Assembly (NCBI GenBank): GCA_030652215.1
Contig: JAUSBC010000004.1
Span: forward strand, 1-64,000
DNA from: Sideroxyarcus sp.
Lineage (GTDB): Bacteria; Pseudomonadota; Gammaproteobacteria; Burkholderiales; Gallionellaceae
DNA length: 64,000 nt
Direction of reading: 5' to 3'
The translations under genes and the position numbers were made by a program. Below are positions 18,650 to 26,919 of the stretch, in pieces (the first letter of the stretch is position 1; every line of letters starts with the position of its first letter). The notes below the pieces were generated by a model. The model was not told where the DNA came from. It did no database searches and saw only the letters and a list, made by a program, of their open reading frames with translations.

Positions 18650-19645
18650 TTATTTCTTCGTGAACGGCTGCGAACGCGGCGTGCTGTCCGATGACGGCGG
18701 CAGGATTGGCAGCTTGAAGTCCGGTTGATCGCCGGTGAGCGTCTTCAGGAAAGCGACGATCTTGGCATTCTCGTCCTCGGTGAATTTCTTGCCCAACTGG
18801 ACGCGTCCCATCGTATTCACGGCTTCTTTCAGCGTGTCGGCAGCACCGTCGTGGAAGTACGGATACGTCATTTCCACGTTGCGCAGTGTCGGCACCTTGA
18901 AGTTGAAGCGGTCGGCATCGACACCGGTGACGGCGAAACGGCCCTCGGCAGGACTGCTGGCCTTGTACGGCTCGACCAGGCCCATCTTCTGGTAGGAATT
19001 GCCGCCGACGGCGGGGCCGTTGTGGCAGGCTACGCAGCCGCTATCCTTGAACAGTTTGTAACCGGCCAGTTCGTTGGCCGTGAGCGCCTTCTTGTCTCCC
19101 TTGAGCCATTTGTCGAAACGCGAATTGGGCGTTGTCAGTGTTTCTTCGAAAGCGGCGATGGCCTTGGTCACTTCCTCTATCGTCACCTTGTCGTTGCCGA
19201 AGACTTTCTTGAACTCCGCGACGTAGGCCGGAATGGACTGCAGCACTTCGACCGCGAGCGCATGGTTGGACGCCATTTCGCCCGGATTGGCAATCGGACC
19301 GCCAGCCTGCGCCTGCAAATCCTTGGCGCGGCCGTCCCAGAACTGGGCGAGGTTCATGCTGGAATTGAGCACGGTGGGGGCATTGATCGGGCCTTCGTTC
19401 CAGTTATGGCCGATGGAAGTTTTCAGGTTGTCAGTTCCGCCCATCGACAGATTGTGGCAGGAGTTGCAGGAAATGAAGCCCGACTTGGACAGGCGCGGAT
19501 CGAAGAAGAGTTTCTTGCCGAGTTCCACCAGAGCCGGGTTGGCGATCTTGATTTGCGGGATAGGCTGGATCGGTTCGTCGGTGGCAGCCCAGGTGCTGGA
19601 AGAGCCGGCCAAAAGTAGACTTGCGATGAGGATGCGGATTTGCAT
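18650..19645 (-). CDS. ccpA: di-haem cytochrome c peroxidase (MauG/CcpA family)
   Basis: 331 residues with a signal peptide (ILIASLLLAGSSSTWA, cleavage near residue 20). Two c-type haem sites: CNSCH (60-64, low-potential peroxidatic haem) and CVACH (204-208, high-potential haem), with NTMGRVQLGK supplying the probable distal Met ligand. It reduces periplasmic H2O2 to water with electrons from cytochrome c. AAGGAG precedes ATG 19645. Divergent from oxyR; the 138-bp spacer carries an FNR-type box about 70 bp upstream of the start and an OxyR operator, a pairing also known for the E. coli ccp (yhjA) gene. Confidence 0.94.
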   Translation of the reverse strand: MQIRILIASLLLAGSSSTWAATDEPIQPIPQIKIANPALVELGKKLFFDPRLSKSGFISCNSCHNLSMGGTDNLKTSIGHNWNEGPINAPTVLNSSMNLAQFWDGRAKDLQAQAGGPIANPGEMASNHALAVEVLQSIPAYVAEFKKVFGNDKVTIEEVTKAIAAFEETLTTPNSRFDKWLKGDKKALTANELAGYKLFKDSGCVACHNGPAVGGNSYQKMGLVEPYKASSPAEGRFAVTGVDADRFNFKVPTLRNVEMTYPYFHDGAADTLKEAVNTMGRVQLGKKFTEDENAKIVAFLKTLTGDQPDFKLPILPPSSDSTPRSQPFTKK

Positions 19646-19686
19646 GTTTAGCTCCTTCTACGTTGAAAAGTCTTACACTGCATGCC

Positions 19687-19727
19687 ATGCTACTATTCGA
19701 GAGATGATTAATATTGATATATATCAA
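19687..19727 (-). promoter_or_regulatory. FNR/ANR-type box and putative ccpA promoter
   Basis: TTGAT-ATAT-ATCAA at 19714-19727 matches the FNR consensus TTGAT-N4-ATCAA perfectly and is the core of an 18-bp palindrome (19712-19729). On the - strand a TAGCAT hexamer (19692-19687) would put the transcription start near 19680, making the box centre about -41, the class II activation geometry. The match and spacing are seen; oxygen-responsive control of ccpA is inferred. Confidence 0.75.
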
Positions 19728-19736
19728 TAACTTATG

Positions 19737-19773
19737 ATAGTTTTTCCGTATAGTGTATATAGGTATTCCCTAT
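19737..19773. promoter_or_regulatory. OxyR operator
   Basis: The pattern ATAG-N7-GTAT-N7-ATAG-N7-CTAT matches the E. coli OxyR tetramer motif (four elements on 11-bp steps) at 15 of 16 defined positions. It ends one base before the oxyR ribosome-binding site (AGGAGG 19774-19779), so bound OxyR should repress its own gene, and it is placed upstream of the FNR box with respect to ccpA. Confidence 0.82.
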
Positions 19774-19783
19774 AGGAGGATGC

Positions 19784-20692
19784 ATGAAGCTTTCAGCATT
19801 GCGGTACCTGGTGGCTTTCGCGGACGAGAGTTCCTTCAGTCGGGCGGCAGAGCGTTGCCAGGTCAGCCAGCCGACACTGAGTGTCGCGTTGCAGAACCTG
19901 GAGACGGAATTGGGCGTGGCGCTGATCGAGCGCAGCAAGGGGCATCTGGGGCTGACCGATGTCGGTTTTCAGGTCACGGCGCAGGCGCGCCGCGCGCTGG
20001 AAGAAACACGGCGCGTGGAACTGGTGGCGCAGATGGGCAAGGACCCGCTGCACGGCGAATTCCGTCTGGGCGTCATTCATACCATCGGCCCCTATCTGCT
20101 GCCGGAACTGATCTCGTCCATGCGCCGCACCGCACCGCACATGTCTCTATATATAGAGGAGAGCATGACGGCCTTGCTTGCCGATTACCTTAAATACGGA
20201 ACTGTTGATGCTGTCATCGTTGCATTGCCGTTCGACGTGCCGGGCATCGAGACCAGGGCGCTGTACGACGAACCGTTTCAAGTGGTCGTTCCGCGCAGCC
20301 ACGCTTTCGCAAGACGCAAAAGCATTGCCGCCGAGGAAGTGCGCGGAGACGACGTGCTGGTGTTGAAGGCAGGCAACTGTTTTCGCGAGCAAGTGCTCGA
20401 CGCCTGCCCGGACATCAGCCATGCGGAAGGCTCGTTGCATCAGGGGCATTCCATTGAAACGATACGCTGCATGGTTGCATCCGGCTACGGCATTTCCGTG
20501 CTTCCGGCCGGTTCGCTGATCGGTCCGTACCGAACCGACATGGTACGTTCTATTCCCTTCGAGGCGCCGGAACCGGCGCGGCGTGTGGCCCTGGCTTGGC
20601 GCCGTGGATATACGCGGATGGAGGCGATCGAGGCGATTGTCGATGCGGTGTCCGCAATCGACAATCCAAGCTACATCCATATTGGCTCCTGA
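19784..20692 (+). CDS. oxyR: hydrogen peroxide-sensing LysR regulator OxyR
   Basis: 302 residues. An N-terminal winged helix-turn-helix (SFSRAAERCQVSQPTLSVAL) is followed by a LysR substrate domain. The redox pair falls at C199 and C208 (KAGNCFREQVLDAC), the same numbering as the disulfide-forming cysteines of E. coli OxyR, which separates it from ordinary LysR proteins. RBS AGGAGG, ATG 19784. It probably activates ccpA on peroxide stress and represses itself through the operator at 19737-19773. Confidence 0.93.
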   Translation: MKLSALRYLVAFADESSFSRAAERCQVSQPTLSVALQNLETELGVALIERSKGHLGLTDVGFQVTAQARRALEETRRVELVAQMGKDPLHGEFRLGVIHTIGPYLLPELISSMRRTAPHMSLYIEESMTALLADYLKYGTVDAVIVALPFDVPGIETRALYDEPFQVVVPRSHAFARRKSIAAEEVRGDDVLVLKAGNCFREQVLDACPDISHAEGSLHQGHSIETIRCMVASGYGISVLPAGSLIGPYRTDMVRSIPFEAPEPARRVALAWRRGYTRMEAIEAIVDAVSAIDNPSYIHIGS

Positions 20693-20706
20693 GCTACCGC
20701 CGCTAT

Positions 20707-21207
20707 TCAGACCCGGGTTTTCTCCAGGCGCAGTTCGGCCTGCCGCAGCACATTCTCCATCGGTCTGGACAGCATGCTGCGCGCTTCCAGATGCGCATTC
20801 GATTGCTCGTCCAGAAACAATCCTTCCAGATACGAGATGCGTATCGCGTCGTAGAGTTCGGCATCGGCGCGTTCGAAGATCTCGGCAATCAGAAACAGGT
20901 ATCTGCGCACTTTGGCGAAATCGCGGTTGGCAATGGCGTCCGCAGTGGCCAGTTTCAAAGCGCCCACTTCCAGGTGCACGACGCCGAAGTCGCACTCCGC
21001 GATGCGCGCGGCAACTTCGGGCAGATACAGCGTGATCTGCTGCATGAAGTCGCTACGTTTGAGCAGCGGCTTGCTTTGCTGGTGGGAAACCATGCGACGC
21101 AACGAGGCGAAGGTCTTGAAGTCGAGCAGGTGTTCGAAAGGCTGCATGGCGCCGTCGGCAGCGTTTGGGTCGTTGCGCGGCTGTGTGCGTGCGGGGAATG
21201 TGATCAT
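20707..21207 (-). CDS. conserved hypothetical protein, helical
   Basis: 166 residues with no recognised domain; predicted mostly alpha-helical (EVAARIAECDFGVVHLEVG, AKVRRYLFLIAEIFERAD). AGGAG lies 10 nt before ATG 21207, supporting this strand over an overlapping forward frame. Convergent with oxyR (14-bp gap) and upstream of nothing on its own strand. The C-terminal half mentions a repeated Leu/Glu heptad-like pattern that might be a small coiled coil. Function unknown. Confidence 0.65.
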   Translation of the reverse strand: MITFPARTQPRNDPNAADGAMQPFEHLLDFKTFASLRRMVSHQQSKPLLKRSDFMQQITLYLPEVAARIAECDFGVVHLEVGALKLATADAIANRDFAKVRRYLFLIAEIFERADAELYDAIRISYLEGLFLDEQSNAHLEARSMLSRPMENVLRQAELRLEKTRV

Positions 21208-21313
21208 GTTCGTCGCTCCTGTGGTTAGGACGACGCAGACTCTATTCCTGCAGTGTTACATGGTGATGACGAAAAGTAGCCCGCATGGAGTGCAGCGTAA
21301 TGCGGGAATTTTG

Positions 21314-21997
21314 CTAATTTGCCTGCAGCACCCCGTCCACCAGACGCATCTGGCGCTGCATCCTGCCCGCGAGTTCGAGGTCGTGGGTGACGATGATGAA
21401 GCTGGTGTTGAGTTTGGCGTTGAGTGTTTGCATCAGATCGAACAGCGTGGAGGCCGAGGCGCGATCCAGATTACCGGTGGGTTCATCGGCCAGCACGCAG
21501 GCAGGCTGGGTGACCAGTGCGCGTGCCACGGCGACGCGCTGGCGTTCGCCGCCCGAGAGTTCGGCAGGCGTGTGGCGCACGCGCTGCGCCAGTCCGACTT
21601 GCTCCAGCATGGCGGCCGCTTGCGGATGCGCTTCGGCGGGCTTCATGCCGCGTATCAGCAGCGGCATGGCCACGTTTTCCAGCGCGGTGAATTCCGGTAA
21701 CAGGTGGTGAAACTGATATACAAATCCGAGCGAGCGGTTGCGCAGTACGCCGCGCTGCGTTTCGTCCATCGTCGTGACGTCCTGTCCCAGGATGCTCACG
21801 CTGCCGCCGGTAATCGTGTCGAGTCCGCCCAGCAGGTGCAGCAGGGTGCTCTTGCCGGAACCGGATGCGCCCACGATGGCAATGCGCTCGCCGCGCGCCA
21901 CATCCAGATTCACGCCGTTCAATACGCTGACGCTCAAGTCGCCCTGTGCATAAGTCTTGCGCAGATCGCGGCAGGAGATGACCAAGTCTTTATTCAT
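21314..21997 (-). CDS. lolD: lipoprotein-releasing system ATP-binding protein LolD
   Basis: 227-residue ABC ATPase: Walker [11 protein letters not shown]-loop at [13 protein letters not shown] (the [10 protein letters not shown] motif typical of LolD), signature [15 protein letters not shown], Walker [13 protein letters not shown]-loop THD. Powers release of outer-membrane lipoproteins to LolA. Its start overlaps the end of lolC by 8 nt, so the two are co-translated. Confidence 0.95.
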   Translation of the reverse strand: MNKDLVISCRDLRKTYAQGDLSVSVLNGVNLDVARGERIAIVGASGSGKSTLLHLLGGLDTITGGSVSILGQDVTTMDETQRGVLRNRSLGFVYQFHHLLPEFTALENVAMPLLIRGMKPAEAHPQAAAMLEQVGLAQRVRHTPAELSGGERQRVAVARALVTQPACVLADEPTGNLDRASASTLFDLMQTLNAKLNTSFIIVTHDLELAGRMQRQMRLVDGVLQAN

Positions 21998-23234
21998 AGC
22001 GCAACGCCTCCGCCGGCTGGATATTGGCCGCGCGCCAGCTCGGATAAAGCGTGGCCAGCAGGCTGATCAGGAAAGACATGCCCGCGACCACGAACACGTC
22101 CGCCTTTTGCAGGTCGGACGGCAGTTCGCTGATGTAGTAAAACTCCTTGGACAGGAATTGCACGCCGAACAACTGTTCGATGAAGGGCACTATGGTACTG
22201 ATGTTGAGCGCGAGCAGCACGCCGCCAAGCACGCCCGCCGCCATGCCGATCAGGCCGATCAGCATGCCCTGTACCATGAATATCTGCATGATGCTCTTGG
22301 GCGAGGCGCCCAACGTGCGCAGGATGGCGATGTCGGCCTGCTTGTCGGTGACCGCCATCACCAGCGTGGAAACGATGTTGAAGGCGGCAACCAGCACGAT
22401 GAGTGAGAGGATGATGAACATCATCTTCTTCTCCATCGCCACCACGGCGAAGTAGTTGGCATTCTGGCGCGTCCAGTCGCTCACATAGGTGTTGTTCGGG
22501 AACTTGTCTTCCAGCTCGTAGGCCACTTTGGGGGCCAGATCGAGATTGTGCAGGCTGCCGCTGATGCCGCTCACGCTGTCGCCCATGCGGTAGAGTTTCT
22601 GCGCGTCCTCGATGTGGATCAGCGCCAGCGCGTTGTCGTAGGGCGACATGCCGATCTCGAATATGCCGGCCACGTGAAATTGCTTGAGGCGCGGCATCAT
22701 CCCGGCAGGGGTGAATTGCCCCTGCGGCGTGATGAGCAGCACGCTGTCCCCGACATGCGCCCCCAGCGAGCGGGCCAGATCGACGCCGAGCACGATGTTG
22801 AATTCTCCGGCGCGCAGGTCTTTCAATGCGCCGTGTTTCATCTTGTCGCCCAGGGCGATGAGTTTCTGCTCCGCATCCGGCAGGATGCCGCGCACCATCA
22901 CACCCTGCACGCTCTCGTTCAGCGAAACCATGCCCTGGCCGTTGACGTAGGGCGCTGCGGCGCGCACTTCGGGATGGTTTTCCACGATCTCCAGAGCCTG
23001 CGTCCAATTGTTCAGCTGGCCGCTGTCGCTGCTGATCTGCAGATGCGGCGTGATGCCCAGGATGCGGGCGCGAATTTCTTTCTGGAAGCCGTTCATCACC
23101 GACAGCACCACGATCAATGCCATCACACCCAGGCCGATGCCCAGCATGGAGATCATCGAAATGAAGGAGATGAAATGGTTGCGGCGTTTGGCGCGGGTGT
23201 AACGCAGGCCGATGAAAAGTTCGTAAGGTTGCAA
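21990..23234 (-). CDS. lolC: lipoprotein-releasing ABC transporter permease LolC/E
   Basis: 414 residues: N-terminal helix after a cytosolic lead ([20 protein letters not shown]), a large periplasmic MacB-like domain (about 45-265), and three C-terminal helices with the FtsX signature ending in [19 protein letters not shown]. With LolD it extracts mature lipoproteins from the inner membrane. Only one permease is present, so it may act as a homodimer (LolF-type) or pair with a gene elsewhere. Divergent from the RpfE-like gene. Confidence 0.93.
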   Translation of the reverse strand: MQPYELFIGLRYTRAKRRNHFISFISMISMLGIGLGVMALIVVLSVMNGFQKEIRARILGITPHLQISSDSGQLNNWTQALEIVENHPEVRAAAPYVNGQGMVSLNESVQGVMVRGILPDAEQKLIALGDKMKHGALKDLRAGEFNIVLGVDLARSLGAHVGDSVLLITPQGQFTPAGMMPRLKQFHVAGIFEIGMSPYDNALALIHIEDAQKLYRMGDSVSGISGSLHNLDLAPKVAYELEDKFPNNTYVSDWTRQNANYFAVVAMEKKMMFIILSLIVLVAAFNIVSTLVMAVTDKQADIAILRTLGASPKSIMQIFMVQGMLIGLIGMAAGVLGGVLLALNISTIVPFIEQLFGVQFLSKEFYYISELPSDLQKADVFVVAGMSFLISLLATLYPSWRAANIQPAEALRYE

Positions 23235-23307
23235 GGCGGGTGCTCGAAATGGCGACGGGCGCTAGTGTGCCATAAGAGCCCGTGCTGCGGGATGGTAAAC
23301 TGCGCGC

Positions 23308-24300
23308 ATGAAACAACTCCATCTGCTGATTCCCGATTTGATCCCGCCGCAGGAAATTGCCGCCGAAGTGTGTGCCGGGTTGCACTTGCCCGCGCTGGAA
23401 AAGTTGCTCGCGCGCGCAAATGCGGGTTCGGCACCTGTCGAGACACTGGAGGATAGTCTTTGTGCCGCGTTTGGTGTGCGCTCCGCCGCCCCGGTGCGAG
23501 CCGCATACGACGGACTGGAAGTGGGCGACACCTACTGGCTGTGCGCCGATCCGGTGAGTCTGCATTTGCAGCGCGCGCAGGTGCTGGTGCAGCCCGAAGC
23601 GATGCCGAAGAAAGAGGATGCCGAGGCCATGTGCGACGCGCTGAATGCGCATTTCGCCGACACGGGGCTGCGCTTCGTTGCGCCGCATCCCCGGCGCTGG
23701 TATGTGCAGGTGGATACGGAGCCGCAGATGACGACTTCGCCCTTGCGGCAGGCGCTGGGGCGCGATGCGCGGCATTTTCAGCCGCAGGGGGCGGATGCAT
23801 TGCGCTGGCAGCGTATCGTTACCGAGATGCAGATGCTGTTGTATGCGCACCCGCTGAACCGGGCGCGCGAAGCGCGCGGCGAGACTGTCCTGGGCAGCCT
23901 GTGGCTGTGGGGCGGCGGTCGGGCCATGCCCCTGCAAAAGACCTATGCTGCGGTCGGCGGCGACAGCGAGCTGGCGGCCGCCTGTGCCGAGGCGGCGGGG
24001 CTGCCGCGCATCGGTTCCTTGCAGGCGATGCTGGAGGCGCAATATGAAAGCGGTTTGTGGGTGTGCGTTGCCGCCGCAGATGCGCTGCAGCGCGCCGATC
24101 TCCACGCGTGGCGCGAAGCGGTGCTGCGTATCGAGCACGAAATTGCGCGGCCGCTGCTGGCAGCGTTGCAGGCCGGACGGTTGCAGCGCCTCACGCTGGA
24201 AGTGTTGCGGGAAAACGGTTCGCGGCGATATTCGGCGACGCGCGGGGATGTATGGAAGCTGTGGCGTCCACAGCGCTCCCTGGCCCGGTACGCGGTGTAG
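23308..24300 (+). CDS. RpfE-like / COG4255-type regulatory protein of unknown function
   Basis: 330 residues starting MKQLHLLIPDLIPPQ. The family, found widely in beta- and gammaproteobacteria and often beside recJ, resembles Xanthomonas RpfE and the alkaline-phosphatase/phosphoglycerate-mutase fold; features seen here are GLEVGDTYWLCADPVSL, HPLNRAREARG, NSLWLWGGG-like LGSLWLWGGGRAMP and a C-terminal WKLWRP. No enzymatic role is established. Here the neighbour is a channel gene rather than recJ. The start codon lacks a clear ribosome-binding site. Confidence 0.7.
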   Translation: MKQLHLLIPDLIPPQEIAAEVCAGLHLPALEKLLARANAGSAPVETLEDSLCAAFGVRSAAPVRAAYDGLEVGDTYWLCADPVSLHLQRAQVLVQPEAMPKKEDAEAMCDALNAHFADTGLRFVAPHPRRWYVQVDTEPQMTTSPLRQALGRDARHFQPQGADALRWQRIVTEMQMLLYAHPLNRAREARGETVLGSLWLWGGGRAMPLQKTYAAVGGDSELAAACAEAAGLPRIGSLQAMLEAQYESGLWVCVAAADALQRADLHAWREAVLRIEHEIARPLLAALQAGRLQRLTLEVLRENGSRRYSATRGDVWKLWRPQRSLARYAV

Positions 24301-24330
24301 AATGCGTCGACAATATAAGGGTGCGGTGCC

Positions 24331-25869
24331 ATGAGTTTCTGGGACAAGCTGATGAGTTTCTTCTGGAGCGACGTGTCGCTCCCCTTGCTGATCATGGTGG
24401 CGTTTCTTGCGGCCGTGCTGCTGCATTTTCGCCGCGAGGAGCGCGCCAGCCTCTTTAATACGGTCAGTTTCTTCCTGGTTTGCCTGTTCGGGCAATTCGT
24501 CGGTGGACTGTTGCATGCGTTCGATTTTTTGCGCGCTGCGGACGTCACGCACGAAGTCTTCATCATCGGCGCTGGGGTTGCAGTAATCCGGCTGTGGGGG
24601 TTGCTGGTGTTCCGCATCCTGTTGCCCGCAGTCAAGCTCACTCCGCCGCGCATCACCGAGGACATCTTCGTCATCATCGCTTACATCGCCTGGTTCATGG
24701 TGCGGCTGCGCTATGCTGGCCTGGATCTGGGCAGCATATTGGCCACGTCCGCGATGATCACGGCCGTCGTGGCGTTCGCCATGCAGGACACGCTGGGCAA
24801 CATCCTGGGCGGCCTGGCGCTGCAACTGGACAATTCGGTCGAGGTCGGCGACTGGATCAAGGTGGACGATATCTCGGGCCGCGTGGTGGATATACGCTGG
24901 CGCTCCACGCTGGTGGAAACGCGCAACTGGGAGACGGTGGTGTTCCCGAACAGCCAGTTGATGAAGAACAAGTTCATGGTGCTGGGGCGGCGCACCGACC
25001 AGCCGGTGCAGTGGCGGCGCTGGGTGTGGTTCAACGTGGGACTCGATGTAGTCCCGACACGGGTGGTGAGCGTGGTCGAGAATTCCATCCTGCACACCGA
25101 TATCGCCAATGTGGCGAAGAATCCCGCGCCGAACTGTCTCCTGATGGATATGGACAGCAAGGGCTATGCGCGCTACGCGCTGCGTTACTGGCTGACCGAT
25201 CTGGGGCCGGACGATCCCACCGATGCCATGATGCGCTGGCATATCATGACCGCTCTGCAGCGCGCGGGCATCAGGCTGGCGATGGAAGAGCACAGCATTC
25301 ACCTGACCAAAGAGAACGAGAAATACGACGAAGTGGTGCGCCAGCGCGAAGTGCTGTTGCGCATCAAGACCTTGCGCAAGGTCGAGCTGTTCTCGCAACT
25401 CAACGATGCGGAGCTGACGCGGCTGGCGGAACGCCTGCGCTATTCCCCGTTTGCCAAGGGCAACGTCATCACCAAACAGGGCGACGAACGCTCGCATTGG
25501 TTGTACGTCATCATCAACGGCGAGGCCGAGGTCTTCGTCGATCTGCCCAACGGCAAACGGCGTTCCGTGCGCACGCTGGAACGCGGCAATTTCTTCGGCG
25601 AGATGGGGCTGCTGACCGGGGCGCCGCGCTCGGCGTCCGTGATCGCCAAGTCGGATGTGGAGTGCTACCGCATCGACAAGGATGTGGTGGAAGAGATACT
25701 GCATGCGCGGCCGGGCATTGCCGACGAGATATCGCATATCCTGGTCGTGCGCCGGGCAGAGCTGGATGTGGCGATGCAGAATCTGGATGCGACCGGCGCG
25801 CACAAGGATTTGTCGCAGCAACGCAACGAGATACTTGACACTATTAAGCGGTTTTTTTCGCTGAGTTAA
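24331..25869 (+). CDS. MscS-family channel with C-terminal cyclic-nucleotide-binding domain
   Basis: 512 residues. Four N-terminal membrane helices (about 15-160) end in the pore helix region ILATSAMITAVVAFAMQDTLGN. The MscS beta domain (ILGGLALQLDNSVEVGDWI) and a cytosolic alpha/beta region follow. From about residue 355 there is a Crp-like cNMP domain with cassette GNFFGEMGLLTGAPRSASV, in which the conserved Glu and the RSA arginine needed for the cyclic phosphate are present. This is the bacterial cyclic-nucleotide-gated (bCNG) design. It may be ligand-gated rather than tension-gated. Follows the RpfE-like gene by 30 nt. Confidence 0.92.
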   Translation: MSFWDKLMSFFWSDVSLPLLIMVAFLAAVLLHFRREERASLFNTVSFFLVCLFGQFVGGLLHAFDFLRAADVTHEVFIIGAGVAVIRLWGLLVFRILLPAVKLTPPRITEDIFVIIAYIAWFMVRLRYAGLDLGSILATSAMITAVVAFAMQDTLGNILGGLALQLDNSVEVGDWIKVDDISGRVVDIRWRSTLVETRNWETVVFPNSQLMKNKFMVLGRRTDQPVQWRRWVWFNVGLDVVPTRVVSVVENSILHTDIANVAKNPAPNCLLMDMDSKGYARYALRYWLTDLGPDDPTDAMMRWHIMTALQRAGIRLAMEEHSIHLTKENEKYDEVVRQREVLLRIKTLRKVELFSQLNDAELTRLAERLRYSPFAKGNVITKQGDERSHWLYVIINGEAEVFVDLPNGKRRSVRTLERGNFFGEMGLLTGAPRSASVIAKSDVECYRIDKDVVEEILHARPGIADEISHILVVRRAELDVAMQNLDATGAHKDLSQQRNEILDTIKRFFSLS

Positions 25870-25891
25870 GTTTCGGTCCGAAATTTTTGCC

Positions 25892-25920
25892 TTAATCCGC
25901 GGGGCGGCTTCCTGTATCAT
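25892..25920 (+). promoter_or_regulatory. possible accA promoter
   Basis: TTAATC (25892-25897) and TATCAT (25915-25920) are spaced 17 bp apart, with TG just before the -10 element. The leader to ATG 25951 would be about 24 nt. The -35 match is weak. Confidence 0.35.
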
Positions 25921-25950
25921 TCGCCCCCGGACAACACGGATATAGTGCAG

Positions 25951-26919
25951 ATGAAAGTTACCTTTCTGGATTTCGAGCAATCTGTCTCCGAGCTGGAGAA
26001 CAAGATCGAGCAATTGCGTTTTGTGCAGGACGATTCCGCACTCGATATCTCCGACGAGATCGGCAGGCTGCAGAAGAAAAGCCAATCGCTGACCAAAGAT
26101 ATCTATGCCAAGCTCACGCCCTGGCAGATTTCGCAGGTCTCGCGCCACCCGCAGCGCCCCTACACGCTGGATTACATTCAGCACCTGTTTACGGATTTCG
26201 AAGAATTGCACGGCGATCGCAACTTCGCGGACGACCCTGCCATCGTCGCCGGTCTGGCGCGCTTCAACGGGCAAAGCGTGATGGTTATCGGCCATCAAAA
26301 GGGCCGCGACACCAAGGAACGCCAATACCGCAATTTCGGCATGCCGCGCCCCGAGGGTTATCGCAAGGCGATGCGCCTGATGCGCCTGGCCGAGAAATTC
26401 GGTATTCCCATCATGACTTTCATCGACACACCCGGCGCCTATCCCGGCGTGGGCGCGGAAGAACGCGGTCAATCCGAAGCAATCGGCAAGAATCTGTATG
26501 TCATGGCCGAACTGAAGGTGCCCATCATCTGCACCATCATCGGCGAAGGCGGTTCCGGCGGCGCGCTGGCGATTGCGGTGGGCGATGCCATGCTGATGCT
26601 GCAATACGCGACTTACTCCGTCATTTCGCCGGAAGGCTGCGCTTCCATCCTGTGGAAGAGCGCGGACAAGGCACCGGATGCGGCCGAGACCCTGGGCATC
26701 ACCGCCACGCGCTTGAAGACTCTGGGGCTGGTCGACAAGATCATCAGCGAACCGCTGGGCGGTGCGCACCGCGACTATCCGGCGATGATGCAGTCCCTGA
26801 AGAAGGCTTTGCAGGACGCGCTCAAACAGGTGCAGGCGCAAGCCACCGACGAGATGTTGCAGACTCGTTTCAGCCGTCTGATGAGTTATGGCAAGTTCAA
26901 GGAAATCGAACTTAACTGA
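25951..26919 (+). CDS. accA: acetyl-CoA carboxylase carboxyltransferase subunit alpha
   Basis: 322 residues beginning [19 protein letters not shown], aligning with the N-terminus of E. coli AccA, so ATG 25951 is preferred over GTG 25945. Motifs: [50 protein letters not shown] and [11 protein letters not shown]. With AccD it transfers CO2 from carboxybiotin to acetyl-CoA, the first step of fatty acid synthesis. The tilS start lies inside the last 32 nt. Confidence 0.97.
   Translation: MKVTFLDFEQSVSELENKIEQLRFVQDDSALDISDEIGRLQKKSQSLTKDIYAKLTPWQISQVSRHPQRPYTLDYIQHLFTDFEELHGDRNFADDPAIVAGLARFNGQSVMVIGHQKGRDTKERQYRNFGMPRPEGYRKAMRLMRLAEKFGIPIMTFIDTPGAYPGVGAEERGQSEAIGKNLYVMAELKVPIICTIIGEGGSGGALAIAVGDAMLMLQYATYSVISPEGCASILWKSADKAPDAAETLGITATRLKTLGLVDKIISEPLGGAHRDYPAMMQSLKKALQDALKQVQAQATDEMLQTRFSRLMSYGKFKEIELN

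Noticed and set aside
20596-21228. Forward frame of 210 residues after oxyR
   Set aside because: It overlaps the oxyR end and lies opposite a reverse gene that has a good ribosome-binding site and normal composition.
21994-26841. A 1615-residue reverse open frame across lolC, the RpfE-like gene, the MscS gene and accA
   Set aside because: It is the shadow of four well-supported genes on both strands; composition is His/Arg/Gln-rich, with no domain, typical of antisense frames in GC-rich DNA.
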